DNA from: Leptogranulimonas caecicola
Lineage (GTDB): Bacteria; Actinomycetota; Coriobacteriia; Coriobacteriales; Atopobiaceae
NCBI RefSeq assembly: GCF_023168405.1
Contig: NZ_AP025285.1
Span: forward strand, 1,734,001 to 1,798,000
DNA length: 64,000 bases
Direction of reading: 5' to 3'
In this document: positions 36,891 to 46,040 of the stretch, piece after piece
How positions within the stretch are numbered: the stretch's first letter is position 1
Layout of the letters: every line of letters begins with the position of its first letter
Made by a program: the position numbers and the translations under genes
Notes under the pieces: generated by a model
Seen by the model: the letters and a program-made list of their open reading frames with translations, nothing else
Told to the model about the DNA's origin: nothing
The model's database searches: none

Positions 36891-36997
36891 GGAATCCTCC
36901 TGAGGGTCAACAGTGCAAACGCCGAGGGACTTGCACAGCAAGGAGCCTGTGCCGTGCCAGCGTCCAGGCTCCCGCACTTCTCGCAAGGCTTGGGCGA

Positions 36998-37016
36998 TGC
37001 CGAGAAACGCCTTCCT
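36998..37016 (+). repeat. intergenic TGCCGAGAA motif copy
   Basis: TGCCGAGAAACGCCTTCC lies upstream of the giant ABC gene, in the 300-base gap before the ArsR gene. It has the AC plus C-rich tail of other intergenic copies. Confidence 0.55.
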
Positions 37017-37044
37017 TTAAGGGTCCCCTTCATTGGTTTCTAGT

Positions 37045-37082
37045 AACAACAAAAGGGTCCCAGGTTTTAAAACCCGGGACCC
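37045..37082 (-). terminator. rho-independent terminator of the ArsR gene
   Basis: On the minus strand GGGTCCCGGGTTT pairs with AAACCTGGGACCC with one mismatch and a two-base loop, and is followed by TTTTGTTGTT. It separates the ArsR gene from the ABC gene, so the ABC gene needs its own promoter in 36891-37040. Confidence 0.85.
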
Positions 37083-37192
37083 TCAACTGCTTACTGATAT
37101 TCCACTAGGTCGATGTCTTGGCGTCGATGTGGAGGTGTACGCCTTGCAGTGACCTTGGAATAGACCGAACTATGTACCAAAGGCAACAGCGG

Positions 37193-37588
37193 TTAGTCTT
37201 CCATAGCCACGCGGCGCACATCGCTATCTTGTCCGTCGTCCATGCGAATGACCGCAGGCTCTTGCTCTGTTTCCTGCCCGGTGCTGCGGCGGGCAGCACG
37301 AACTTTGAGCGAACGCGGGGTGCGCAAGCTGGTGACGCAGCGCTCCAAGCGATCCACCGCATCAAGGTTGATGGAGTAGTGGGTCCACTTGCCCTTGCGC
37401 TTGGCAACGACAATGCCCGCCCCAATAAGAACCTTCATGTGGTGAGAGAGAGTGGACTGCGCGATATCTAGGCGGTCGAGCAGGGAACTCGCCGTCACAC
37501 CAGGATTGCGTGCAATGCAACGAACGATTTCGACGCGGTTTTCATCTGCTAGAGCTTTAAAGATGGCAGCACTATCAATGCTCTTCAT
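37193..37588 (-). CDS. ArsR-family transcriptional regulator
   Basis: A 131-residue winged-helix regulator. The N-terminus IFKALADENRVEIVRCIARN and the recognition helix ASSLLDRLDIAQSTLSHHMK are typical ArsR/SmtB features; the wing follows with GKWTHYSIN. No CxC or obvious metal-binding cysteine site is present, so it may respond to something other than metals. About 35 charged C-terminal residues are extra to the fold. It lies upstream of the ABC gene in the same direction but is separated by a terminator; it may still control it. Confidence 0.9.
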   Translation of the reverse strand: MKSIDSAAIFKALADENRVEIVRCIARNPGVTASSLLDRLDIAQSTLSHHMKVLIGAGIVVAKRKGKWTHYSINLDAVDRLERCVTSLRTPRSLKVRAARRSTGQETEQEPAVIRMDDGQDSDVRRVAMED

Positions 37589-38245
37589 GGCTCCTCCAGC
37601 GCCTACGAAAAGATGGAACGATAGTTAGTATCTATAATGCATCCACTAGCGACGTTTGTCTATACGTAATTCCTAACCAGTTTGAAACGCGCCAAACATA
37701 TCGATGAACGCGCGTTGTTCCAATTCCTACATCCTAAAGTCAGGGGCAATTTAGCGCTAACTGTTGATGAATCCCCTAAAAAACTGTGGAGTTTTTCTTT
37801 TATATCGTTACTTAACAATATCTTTGAAAACCGTTTTCCCGCTGCATCTGTCGCTAAGAATATTACTGGTTGCATAGCCCCTGACGCACAGTCTACGATT
37901 TCGTGAGCATCTATAGTGCATAACACTATGATGAAGCTCAATATATTATGCAAATATACCCGCTAATTCCCCTTATTTTGCTTCCACGAGATAATGCCTG
38001 AATACACCCTTAGTAAACACATGCTAATCTATTTGAATTTATATTCTATATATATCAATTTCTTCTTTATTATTTGTATCAGGTTGCGTTCAACGTGTAA
38101 TAAGAGACACTATAAAAAATAATTATTTTTCATCATTGTTATAGCTGCCTGCAGGCTACCGTACAGGAAAACGCCCGAAAGCCCTCTCTAAAGGGCCATG
38201 GTAAGTGCGCATTGGGCAACCCATTTACGGACGTTTTACTACCGT
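37589..38245. other. AT-rich gap without a recognised gene
   Basis: About 650 bases, with 37620-38140 far richer in A and T than the surrounding genes. Short open frames exist on both strands (for example 37682-37906 plus), with no ribosome binding site and no recognised similarity. It could be a remnant of acquired DNA or a long regulatory region. A GCCC-GGGC hairpin lies at about 38180-38196. Confidence 0.4.
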
Positions 38246-38830
38246 TCACCCAAGTTGAGGATAACTGAACGTTGCAATGGTGCTGCCTGACGAATTCTGA
38301 AGCGTCACATTGCACTCCAGTGACCGGCCAGCGATCACCTGATGAAGCGCCACCACATAAATGGCAAGACTCGCAGCATTTTGGCCTTGGTTGCCCATAT
38401 CGTCTTTGGCGCAGGTGAAGGTGATCTGAGTGAGGTCGTCGTTGTAGTCCACCGCCACAATCTGGGGATAGTCTCGGGAGCCAGGAATGGCGTCGAGCAC
38501 TTTGCAGGTGGAGACCAGACTGTCTTCACAAAAGCGCTCGTAGTTGCCGTCACTCATGGTAACCAGATAATTGCCCTCGCCGTCACGCTCCACATCGGAG
38601 CCACCATAGCTTTCCAGCTGGGAAATGGCGCTCTTCTCGTCCTTGGAGCCAAAGAAGGCTTGCGGCACGGTAAACCGCCTGCCGGCAGTGGTCTGTTGGG
38701 AAACCTGCCCCGAGCTTGCAGAGCCAGCCGTGGCATCGCAGCCCACCAGCGCCAATGGGCTGGCGCAAAGGGCCGCGATCGCCACTGCGCAAAGCAGCTT
38801 GGGAGCCAATGCGTTTCTCAAAAGTGCCAT
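38246..38830 (-). CDS. putative lipoprotein
   Basis: A 194-residue secreted protein. The N-terminus has Arg and Lys, a hydrophobic stretch (LLCAVAIAALCASPLA) and the lipobox LVGC, so Cys at about residue 30 would be lipidated. The mature part starts with a Ser/Gln/Thr-rich linker and continues with a domain of about 150 residues that is not recognised. The ATG at 38830 is preferred over upstream in-frame codons because TAGGAG lies four bases ahead and the signal peptide begins there. Confidence 0.75.
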   Translation of the reverse strand: MALLRNALAPKLLCAVAIAALCASPLALVGCDATAGSASSGQVSQQTTAGRRFTVPQAFFGSKDEKSAISQLESYGGSDVERDGEGNYLVTMSDGNYERFCEDSLVSTCKVLDAIPGSRDYPQIVAVDYNDDLTQITFTCAKDDMGNQGQNAASLAIYVVALHQVIAGRSLECNVTLQNSSGSTIATFSYPQLG

Positions 38831-39016
38831 ACCGCTCCTAGAACAGTTCTTCGCAGCGCCCCGAAAACGAGGCCGCCGATTCCCCAAAAGCTCTCATCAA
38901 TTAGCCATATCTATGGTAATTATCGCCTGCACGCAAAGAGCGGGTACCATTCGGTACACATCGAGAGGACAAAACTTACGCGCCCCAAAGGCGAAACTCT
39001 CAGAGAGGATCCACCT

Positions 39017-40387
39017 ATGGCCGACATGCTCGACTACCTGGACTGGTTTGGCGACATCTCTTTGGCAGAAGTGCCCTTTAACGAGGTAGACAATGCTATC
39101 TTGTCCCAGCTTGCCTACTGCGCCCTCGAGGGTGTGGTGCCTAGCGTAGAGGAAGGCGGCGCCATCTCCATGGCCCAAGCCGACGTCCGCTATCGCCAGC
39201 TTCACGACAAAGAGTCTATCTATGGCTCCGCCGGGGTCATCTCGCCCTACACCGCCCTTTTGCCGGGGCGCCTAGGAGCCAGCAAACGCTTTGGAAACGC
39301 CCGGCTCTCAAATCTCTATTCTCACTTGGATGCCGAAAGCGCCGAGCAGTTTTGCGCCTTTCACATCGCGCTAGATGACGGTTCTACCTATGTCACCTTC
39401 CGCGGCACCGACGACACCTTGGTAGGCTGGCGCGAAGACTTCGAGATGACCTACGGCACCGTGGCCTCTCAGCGCTCTGCGGTAGACTACCTCAACGCCA
39501 CCTGCGCCTCCACCTCGGGCCCCCTTATGGTAGGAGGCCACTCCAAAGGCGGCAACCTGGCCATTTACGGAGCCGCCCTCTGTGCCACGCCCATCCAAGA
39601 CCGCATCGCCCGCGTGTGGAACAACGACGGCCCGGGCTTTGACAAAGGGGTTCTCGCTGCCGAGAAGCTCTCAGCCATCCAGGAAAGAATCTCCACCTTT
39701 ATCCCCGTGTTCGACGTGGTGGGGCAGCTCTTATCGGTAACTCAAGACGCCAAGATCGTGGAGAGCGACGCCACGGGAATCATGCAGCACTCGGCCATGA
39801 GCTGGCAGGTGAGAGGGCCGCGGTTTGTAGCGGCAAGCCCTCAGGAGCTCTTGCCTGCAGCCAAAAGCCTCAACCAGGCCTTCGACCGCTGGCTCAGCGA
39901 GACCACCGATCAGGAGCGCAAGCATGTCTTCACTGCGTTCTTCGACGCGCTGGCGGCCATCCCGGTGACCACGCTTTCTGATCTTATGAGCGGCGATCCT
40001 GCGATCTTGGCCGCCGTGACCGAGAAGCTGGTAAACGCCGACCCCAAGACCCGCGATTACATCATGGACTTGCTGGGCGTGCTGGCCGGCGGCTACATGC
40101 AGGAGCGGGTGACCACTGTGGCCCAGATGACCCAGGACACGGTGGCGGCCATGATAGACAACCCCATGAACCGCCGAGGTGCGCCCCAGATGGACGAGAC
40201 GGAGCCCTTAAGCCCCGAGGAGCTGCGCCGCTACCGCCGCTACCTGGGACGCGAGCAGGCCTGGGAAAACGTGGCCAAGCTTTTGGGGACGCGGGCTTCT
40301 CGGCTTAAAAAGGGATGCGCGGTGGCGGCTGGCGCGCTGGGTGCAGGGGCGCTCATCTCGGCTATTGTGCGCAGGCGTCAAGGCTAG
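39017..40387 (+). CDS. DUF2974 / Mbeg1-like alpha/beta-hydrolase
   Basis: A 456-residue protein with a lipase-like nucleophile motif VGGHSKGGNLAIYGA at about residue 175. The N-terminal LDYLDWFGDISLAEVPFNEV and the middle FRGTDDTLVGWREDFEMTYG are hallmarks of the DUF2974 family found in Firmicutes and Actinobacteria. The GHSKGG serine, the FRGTDD aspartates and the VWNNDGPGFD segment suggest a serine hydrolase, but substrates of the family are not established. The C-terminus ends in a small Ala/Gly-rich hydrophobic stretch and RRRQG, possibly a membrane tail. The ATG has AGAGGA upstream. Confidence 0.82.
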   Translation: MADMLDYLDWFGDISLAEVPFNEVDNAILSQLAYCALEGVVPSVEEGGAISMAQADVRYRQLHDKESIYGSAGVISPYTALLPGRLGASKRFGNARLSNLYSHLDAESAEQFCAFHIALDDGSTYVTFRGTDDTLVGWREDFEMTYGTVASQRSAVDYLNATCASTSGPLMVGGHSKGGNLAIYGAALCATPIQDRIARVWNNDGPGFDKGVLAAEKLSAIQERISTFIPVFDVVGQLLSVTQDAKIVESDATGIMQHSAMSWQVRGPRFVAASPQELLPAAKSLNQAFDRWLSETTDQERKHVFTAFFDALAAIPVTTLSDLMSGDPAILAAVTEKLVNADPKTRDYIMDLLGVLAGGYMQERVTTVAQMTQDTVAAMIDNPMNRRGAPQMDETEPLSPEELRRYRRYLGREQAWENVAKLLGTRASRLKKGCAVAAGALGAGALISAIVRRRQG

Positions 40388-40437
40388 CCCCGCTGGCCCA
40401 GGATCCTTTTGCGCGTCTGGGCCAACAGCCCCAGCTG

Positions 40438-42150
40438 CTAGCTTTGGGTGCGGGCGCTGTTGTCCACATGCATGGTCATAGTTTGGAAGCGGTGCTGCAT
40501 ATAGGCGTTGTCGTAGTGCTCGGCGCAAAAGCGCTCCACCTGGTTGGTCACCGGCACGCCGGCTTCGCGCAGGTACCAGCAGTCCAGCGTGGTGAGGGTG
40601 GCGGCCCCGTCAAAGAGGATGAGCACCGCACAGATGGCCGTGAGGCTGTAGCGCCAGCCCCAGGGGATCTTCTTGATGAAGTAGAGCATCACCGGCAACA
40701 GCAGCTTGACCCAAATGAGCCCCAAGACGCCCCAGCAGCACATATAGAAGAAGTTGGTGCGTCCGTCGATGTTCAAGAAGGTGCCAGAGTAATTCCAGGC
40801 GGTCACGCCAAAGGCGTACTGCATAAACCAGCTGGTAAAGAACTCAAAAGCTCCGCCGATAAGGGCGCTCACCAAAAAGATGACCGCCACCGGCTTGTTG
40901 TGAAAATGATTGAGGGCGATGGTCATGAGGCAGGCGCCGAAGCCATAGATGGGCGAGAAGGGGCCCCAGAGCATGCCGGCGCGGTCCATCCACCAGTGAT
41001 TGCCAATGTAGAAGTAGAGGGTCTCCACCACAAGGCCGATGACAGACGCGATGACGAAGATCCAAAAGAGATTGAAGAAGTTAAGGGTGATGTAGCCGGT
41101 ACCCGGACGCTTGCCCGGGGTGTTGGTGCGCTCGTCGGAGGAGAAGATCATGGCGCGCAGCGACTCGGACTCAGTGCGGCGGTTGGCGCGCTCTAGCGCC
41201 AGCTCGGGATCCCAATAGGAGTGCAGCGAGATAAGCAGAGCCGCATCGAGGGCGAAGATCACCAAAAACGAGGTCATGCCAAAGACCATCACATGGCACA
41301 GGATGGCGCCGGTGAGCACCGCCAGGCTGGCTTCGCACAGCTGGAGCCTGAAGCGCGTCTCCCCTTCCCACATGCGAAAGGCAAGGATAGCCAGCAGGGC
41401 GGCAAGCGCCAGAATGCACACGGACTCGGCCACAAAGATGGACACTGTGAGCATGAGGTTAGCGTGGTCGCCCGAGGAAAGATCGGTGAAGGCCACCACA
41501 GCCGCGCTGGCAAACAGCGGGATCAAAAAGACCGCGGCCACCAGACACAGCACAGCATAGATGGCGGTGGAGCGCGACAGGTTGTGCCCCAGCACTTCCA
41601 CATAGCTGGGCAGATGCAAGCCCTTGGAGGTAAGGATGCCAGCCCCCGCAGCCTCGGTCTCTGCCGCAGTGGGACGAGGCCCCTGCAGCCGAGAAGCCCG
41701 CACCTTCGCGGCCGGCGCTTTGGCGGGGGCCTCAGAGGCGCTCTGGGGCTGTGAGGGGGTGACTACGGGCGCAGAGGAGGCCGCCGCTTTCTGAGCGTCC
41801 TGTGGCTTTGTTGCGTTGGCTGTGTGGCCCCGCAAGGACTCTGAGGGCTGAGCCTCTGCGTCGAGCTGGGCTTCCAGTGCCTCCTCATCCACCACTGGGC
41901 CAAAGAAGGCATCCATGGTCTCGTCGTAGCGAGTACGGCCTATCTGGCGATCGATTTTGCGGCGCTGGCGCACCAGTTTTGCCTGCTGGTCGCCCAGCTC
42001 GCGGATCTGGTGCTCCAAGGCGTCGCGCTGCCGCTTGAGATCGTGGATATGGCTGGCGTCTGCCTTCATGGCAGCCTGAGCCTCGACCTGGGAGGCTTGA
42101 CCCTTCCCCGCCCGGAGGGAATGCTTTATATGATGATGACGAATCGTCAT
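40438..42150 (-). CDS. CmpB-like (putative ABC-transporter type IV) membrane protein
   Basis: About 570 residues. A coiled-coil N-terminus (DLKRQRDALEHQIRELGDQQ) and an Ala/Pro-rich linker of about 100 residues lead to about nine membrane spans. The C-terminal third matches the CmpB-type family: WWMDRAGMLWGPFSPIYGFG, then GGAFEFFTSWFMQ, WNYSGTFLNIDGRTNF and a final WGVLGLIWVKLLLP. The family function is unclear. The start is uncertain: the ATG at 42150 has AGGTG, a GTG at 42165 is possible, and another ATG is at 42069. Confidence 0.78.
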   Translation of the reverse strand: MTIRHHHIKHSLRAGKGQASQVEAQAAMKADASHIHDLKRQRDALEHQIRELGDQQAKLVRQRRKIDRQIGRTRYDETMDAFFGPVVDEEALEAQLDAEAQPSESLRGHTANATKPQDAQKAAASSAPVVTPSQPQSASEAPAKAPAAKVRASRLQGPRPTAAETEAAGAGILTSKGLHLPSYVEVLGHNLSRSTAIYAVLCLVAAVFLIPLFASAAVVAFTDLSSGDHANLMLTVSIFVAESVCILALAALLAILAFRMWEGETRFRLQLCEASLAVLTGAILCHVMVFGMTSFLVIFALDAALLISLHSYWDPELALERANRRTESESLRAMIFSSDERTNTPGKRPGTGYITLNFFNLFWIFVIASVIGLVVETLYFYIGNHWWMDRAGMLWGPFSPIYGFGACLMTIALNHFHNKPVAVIFLVSALIGGAFEFFTSWFMQYAFGVTAWNYSGTFLNIDGRTNFFYMCCWGVLGLIWVKLLLPVMLYFIKKIPWGWRYSLTAICAVLILFDGAATLTTLDCWYLREAGVPVTNQVERFCAEHYDNAYMQHRFQTMTMHVDNSARTQS

Positions 42151-42278
42151 GAGGCACCTGCTCACAGTGGGTTGCAGTCATAGTTCGGGGGGAGTATTCC
42201 CCTTCTCGCTGACTGCATCCACTGAAGCGGCCTTGAAGACAGCTCATAAAAAGTTTGAAAGACTCTTCAAGCCCTTAT

Positions 42279-42307
42279 CAGAGGCGCCCGGACACCGTGC
42301 GCCTCTG
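42279..42307. terminator. hairpin between MarR and CmpB-like genes
   Basis: CAGAGGCGC (42279-42287) pairs with GCGCCTCTG (42299-42307), 18 bases past the MarR stop. No U-run follows on the minus strand. Confidence 0.5.
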
Positions 42308-42325
42308 CTTTGACAATCTATGCGA

Positions 42326-42787
42326 TTAGCACTCATCGGACTCGCGGGCCACCTGCTCAGCCGCCTCGCTGATGGCATTGAGCATAGCCACGATCTTATC
42401 GGCATCGTCCTCGCCTACGCGCTCTGCCACAGCACCCACAATGTCCAAGATCTTGGCATGTTGGCGCTCGTAGATGTTGGAGCCGGGACGCAGCGTGGTA
42501 AAGACGCGGCGGCGGTCCACATCCGAGCGCTCCCGCTTGATAATGCCCTTGGCCTCCATGGAAGAGAGCGTGCGGTTCATCTGCGATTTGAGCATATGAG
42601 ACTCGTTGCATAGATCCGTGGCAGTGAGCTTGTGACCAGGATTCTCTACCTCGTTCTTCATGAGAATGTTGCAGATGACCGCCTCGTTATATCGAAGCTC
42701 CTGGAACTGTTGGACCTGCGCGACGCTCGCGGTGACCCTAAGCCAGGCCGCTAACATCCGTTCTTTGTCTTCCTTAGTCAAGGCCAT
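42326..42787 (-). CDS. MarR-family transcriptional regulator
   Basis: About 153 residues with the MarR winged helix: a recognition region TATDLCNESHMLKSQMNRTL, then SSMEAKGIIKRERSDVDRRR with the wing arginines. Such regulators usually repress nearby genes and release DNA on binding small phenolic or metabolic ligands. The ATG at 42787 has AGGGTG upstream; a GTG three codons earlier is an alternative. A palindrome about 20-40 bases upstream suggests autoregulation. Confidence 0.88.
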   Translation of the reverse strand: MALTKEDKERMLAAWLRVTASVAQVQQFQELRYNEAVICNILMKNEVENPGHKLTATDLCNESHMLKSQMNRTLSSMEAKGIIKRERSDVDRRRVFTTLRPGSNIYERQHAKILDIVGAVAERVGEDDADKIVAMLNAISEAAEQVARESDEC

Positions 42788-42805
42788 AGCTAGCACCCTA
42801 TCGTC

Positions 42806-42828
42806 GTTAATAAGTTATCATACTTAAC
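42806..42828. promoter_or_regulatory. probable MarR operator
   Basis: GTTAATAAGT and ACTTAAC form an imperfect palindrome (core TAAGT at 42811-42815 and ACTTA at 42822-42826) just upstream of the MarR gene, in AT-rich DNA suitable for a promoter. MarR proteins typically bind such sites. Confidence 0.5.
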
Positions 42829-42934
42829 AGGTTAGATGCTATATTTTGGCACCTAGTTGCCGTAGGTGTAGCGTGTCACAAACTGGGGTTTTCCGCAACC
42901 GTTCAGATTTATTTTCAGTAATATTTAGTTTTAA

Positions 42935-42967
42935 ATAATAAGGGATCTTGACCACAAAACAAGATCC
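42935..42967 (-). terminator. terminator of nitroreductase gene
   Basis: On the minus strand GGATCTTG and CAAGATCC (42967-42960 and 42950-42943) form a perfect 8-bp stem followed by CTTATTATTT. It lies 60 bases past the nitroreductase stop. Confidence 0.65.
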
Positions 42968-43026
42968 TTTAGGGAAAAACCGCTGTTCAGGCCTACTGTA
43001 TTTTAACGGACAAAATATGGTTGTTT

Positions 43027-43692
43027 TTAGGACCACGCCACATTTTCTCTGCCGGCTCCCAGCTCAAAATGACGCTTAACAATGCCTGCATCAACACTGG
43101 AAAACGGACCGGGGACCACGTTAAGGTGCACGGTGCCTCCGCGATACTCCACCCGGAAGCCCTGGCGGTTAAGGGCAGTAGGCGCCAGCTGCGCCGCCCA
43201 CATGCCTCGCTCGAACCAGCTGGGGGCCTCCCCCACTACACTGGAGAGCTGCTCCACCGACTTCACCGGATGAGTCTTGCCCTCACCTTTGCCGTAGCCA
43301 ATGGCGATGACGCATACGAGCTCCTGCCCAGGCTCCACATAGCGAAGCGCAGCCCTATGCGAAAAGGTGGCCCCTACCCAGCAGGTATTGAGGCCTTGCA
43401 TCTGCGCTTCGAGCACCAACTGCTCGCCCCAATAGCCCACGGCCTCGCCCAAGCCTGCACCTTTGGGGCCTGCGCACACGATGACGTTGTCGACGCCGGA
43501 GAACTTGCCGTAGCTGGCAAGCAGGTTCGAGAACACAGAGGGATCGTCCACCACCAGCGAAAACGCCAGCCCGCTCTCCTCGTTGACGGTGCCGATAAGC
43601 TCCCTGAGCAGGTCGGCTGTGGCAGGCTCGATGGGCCGCGACTCGTAGGACCTCACCGAATGGCGCTGCGCGATGGCGTCCATAATGTTCAT
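43027..43692 (-). CDS. nitroreductase-family flavoprotein (second)
   Basis: About 221 residues. The FMN-binding start IMDAIAQRHSVRSYESRPIE, the middle GYWGEQLVLEAQMQGLNTCW and VIAIGYGKGEGKTHP match the TM1586-like nitroreductase subgroup. The C-terminal part (WFERGMWAAQLAPTALNRQG) is typical of that group. It is a probable FMN-dependent NAD(P)H oxidoreductase of unknown substrate. The ATG at 43692 has AGGAG eight bases upstream. It is distinct from the shorter nitroreductase at 1.1-1.8 kb. Confidence 0.87.
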   Translation of the reverse strand: MNIMDAIAQRHSVRSYESRPIEPATADLLRELIGTVNEESGLAFSLVVDDPSVFSNLLASYGKFSGVDNVIVCAGPKGAGLGEAVGYWGEQLVLEAQMQGLNTCWVGATFSHRAALRYVEPGQELVCVIAIGYGKGEGKTHPVKSVEQLSSVVGEAPSWFERGMWAAQLAPTALNRQGFRVEYRGGTVHLNVVPGPFSSVDAGIVKRHFELGAGRENVAWS

Positions 43693-43727
43693 GGCATTCA
43701 CTCCTCAAAGGCGCTTGGGCCCGTAGT

Positions 43728-43749
43728 TGCCGAGAAGGACACCCCTCCT
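43728..43749 (+). repeat. intergenic TGCCGAGAA motif copy
   Basis: TTGCCGAGAAGGACACCCCT begins one base before 43728, in the promoter region of the nitroreductase gene, with a C-rich tail. Confidence 0.5.
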
Positions 43750-43809
43750 AGAAGCCCAAGCTCAGCTATTTGAAGTGTGTTATACCCAGCCTAAACCCCT
43801 AAGCCCGCC

Positions 43810-45111
43810 TTAAGTTCGCTCGCGGGACAGCGATTCCAAGAACGCCTGCGCCCGGGTGACCATGGGGCCGTCGGCGGCGTTGCGAGGATCGCAACCATCG
43901 CCGTTGAGCACCAGCAAAGGAACACCCGCCTCATCGAAAGCCTTCTCGGCTAGACCGGCCATGCCCAAGGTTTGCTTGCATCCCCAATGCCCAAAGACCA
44001 CTGCGCCGTCTGCTGCTGCCTCTTGAGCCATCTTAAGAGCCGCCTCTACGCGGCGGGCAGCCGGGCCGTTGGAGGTGTTTCCTACCAGGCGACGGGCCAT
44101 GAAGTCGAAGGGATCCTGAGGATCCAGCTGGTCTGCCAGATGCAGCACGTCATAGGCCATGTCGTTGCCCACCAGCTCAGCCGACTGGGCCTCATCAAAG
44201 ATCTGGCCCATGGAGTGCTGCCAGTTGGGCAGAGTGTGGATCCAAAAGATGCGAGGGGGCGCCGGGTTCCCAGCGGCGGCGGCAGGGCTTCTCGGCGACA
44301 AGGCTTGTGCAGCCAGAAGATCGTCTAGATAAGTTTCGGCAGCCTGGGTGCCCAGCAGCACGTGGGTGCACACCAAAAGGCAAAGCTCGGAGGTGAGGGT
44401 CATGGGCAGGGTGGAGGAGGCTCGGCGAGAGGCGAAGAGCTTGGCTTTGGCCAGCGTGCGCTGCGAGCGTTCGCAGATCTCCTGAAGCTTGCCCAGGTCG
44501 AGCTTGGCATGGAAGGTCTCTTCGAGCTGGTGAGCCAGCTGGCGCAGCTGAGAGGCGATATAGTCGATGTTTTGCTGCGTGAACTCCTGAGGCACGTCCA
44601 GCGTGAAGTGGGGCGAGGCGGCATGGGCGGCGAAGGAGCGGAAGCTCACCTGATTGGCGTCGCAGGCCAGGGTAGTGTTGGCGATGAAGGCAGGGGCGGG
44701 CAGCACGCCGGTGGACTCCATGCCTAGCATGAGCTTGTGATAGCTGCAAAAGCTCTCAGGGACGCCTGAGGACTCCGCCGACTCGCAAAAGACCTCTGCG
44801 CAGGAGGTGCAGGCCACATAAACTGAGATGCCCTCGGGAAACATGGGGGTGGCCCCCAGGGCATAGAGCAGTTCGCAGGGCATGAAGATGTTTACTACAC
44901 AGGCCCGCTCGGGATGGCGCATGCCATCCACGATCATCGAAGCCACCGCGCCGTTGCAGCGGTCTTGGGCAGCGATCGTGCCGCCGGGATAAGTCAAGCG
45001 CCCTTTGAGAGCAACCGCACTATAAGCGCAGGTCAAAAGTGTGCGTGCGCGCACCGGAGAGCGACGGGCAGCACGCTCTACCACCGACCCAAACAGCCGC
45101 ACGGGATCCAT
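43810..45111 (-). CDS. 2-hydroxyacyl-CoA dehydratase-type subunit
   Basis: A 433-residue protein of the HgdB/FldBC/BcrC-like family, whose members bind a 4Fe-4S cluster and dehydrate 2-hydroxyacyl-CoA or reduce aryl-CoA by radical chemistry. Characteristic stretches are VNIFMPCELLYALGATPMFP, YVACTSCAEVFCESAE, and near the C-terminus FGHWGCKQTLGM with LNGDGCDPRN; several cysteines could ligate a cluster. Only one subunit and no activator ATPase gene lie nearby, so it may be a stand-alone paralogue rather than a fermentation enzyme. The ATG at 45111 has GGAGG seven bases upstream; a longer frame to 45207 has no site. Confidence 0.82.
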   Translation of the reverse strand: MDPVRLFGSVVERAARRSPVRARTLLTCAYSAVALKGRLTYPGGTIAAQDRCNGAVASMIVDGMRHPERACVVNIFMPCELLYALGATPMFPEGISVYVACTSCAEVFCESAESSGVPESFCSYHKLMLGMESTGVLPAPAFIANTTLACDANQVSFRSFAAHAASPHFTLDVPQEFTQQNIDYIASQLRQLAHQLEETFHAKLDLGKLQEICERSQRTLAKAKLFASRRASSTLPMTLTSELCLLVCTHVLLGTQAAETYLDDLLAAQALSPRSPAAAAGNPAPPRIFWIHTLPNWQHSMGQIFDEAQSAELVGNDMAYDVLHLADQLDPQDPFDFMARRLVGNTSNGPAARRVEAALKMAQEAAADGAVVFGHWGCKQTLGMAGLAEKAFDEAGVPLLVLNGDGCDPRNAADGPMVTRAQAFLESLSRERT

Positions 45112-45332
45112 AAGTGCCCCTCCAAGGTTTTCCTCGCAGCGCCAGTCTGCGCACAGCAGCTGCAGAGCAACCCCGCGCCATGCCCAGCATATCTTGCGCC
45201 ATCCCACCTCTATGCCCCGGCCGCGCCAGTCGATGGTGTGCTAATCCAGACGAGTCGTCTTCCGAGGGTCTAGAAGCGAGAGTGATTAGGGTATCACTCA
45301 AACAATGAACATTCGTCGATGGGAGATTTTCC

Positions 45333-46040
45333 ATGGCCACTGATACGCCGACCCCTGAGTCCGGCACCCAGGACTCCAATGGCACCCTTTGCTCCCCGGT
45401 CACAGAGGCCGAGGTAGCACCCTACAAAGATAGCGATGGCACCGTGCACGACCCCGGCTTCATCCCCGCCATCCCCCGCGAGCCTCAGGTCAAAGAGGCC
45501 ATGGATGATGACGATGAGTCCGTCTACCCCAACTACATCGAGCCCGAGAGCCCTGAGGCCAAGCAGTTTGACGGCCCAGTTCCCCCTTCTGTGAACCCCG
45601 ATGCCCCTGCTGCCGAGAAGCCCGCCCCCTCCCAACCTGCAGGCGCCCCGGCACCCAAGGATGCGCCCGCGCCTGGCGCACCCAAGCCTGATGCGCCTAA
45701 GCCTGGGGTTCCTGCCTCCGCCAGCGAGGCCGAGCAGGCACGCATCGACCGCGAGCTGTCGCACCTGGGACACCGCCGCGCCCGCAAGGTCTATGACTGG
45801 CTGGGCTTCTTTGGCGGCGTCTTCGCCCTGGCTCTGGGCATCGTAATGCTCACTCAGGGCACCCCGGACGCCTCCATCGTGTTCCGCGGCGACTTCTACA
45901 CCGAGGCCTACCTGGCCATGGCGTCCATCGCCTTCATCTTGAAGATCGGCTTCTTTGGGTTGCTCTTCTCGGTTGGCCTGGGCCTCATGGGCTTCTTTGG
46001 GCCTCGCCTGATGCGCGACGACCGCCCTTATCGCCGGTAG
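45333..46040 (+). CDS. membrane protein with Pro/Ala-rich cytoplasmic N-terminus
   Basis: A 235-residue protein of unknown function. Residues 1-145 are hydrophilic, acidic and then Pro/Ala-rich (for example PAPGAPKPDAPKPGVP); two membrane spans follow (about 155-175 and 195-220), and the C-terminus is basic. The region at residues 93-103 is encoded by a copy of the TGCCGAGAA word followed by a C-rich tract, as in intergenic copies. The ATG has a GGGAGA ribosome binding site. Confidence 0.65.
   Translation: MATDTPTPESGTQDSNGTLCSPVTEAEVAPYKDSDGTVHDPGFIPAIPREPQVKEAMDDDDESVYPNYIEPESPEAKQFDGPVPPSVNPDAPAAEKPAPSQPAGAPAPKDAPAPGAPKPDAPKPGVPASASEAEQARIDRELSHLGHRRARKVYDWLGFFGGVFALALGIVMLTQGTPDASIVFRGDFYTEAYLAMASIAFILKIGFFGLLFSVGLGLMGFFGPRLMRDDRPYRR

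Noticed and set aside
37682-37906. possible 74-residue protein in the AT-rich island
   Set aside because: No ribosome binding site and no recognised similarity; kept only as a note on a possible remnant.
38342-39016. long N-terminal extension of the DUF2974 hydrolase
   Set aside because: The frame is open upstream by chance, overlapping the lipoprotein gene; the family start and ribosome binding site are at 39017.
43810-45111. complete phenyllactate/2-hydroxyglutarate fermentation cluster
   Set aside because: Only one dehydratase-type subunit is present, with no second subunit, CoA-transferase or activator next to it.
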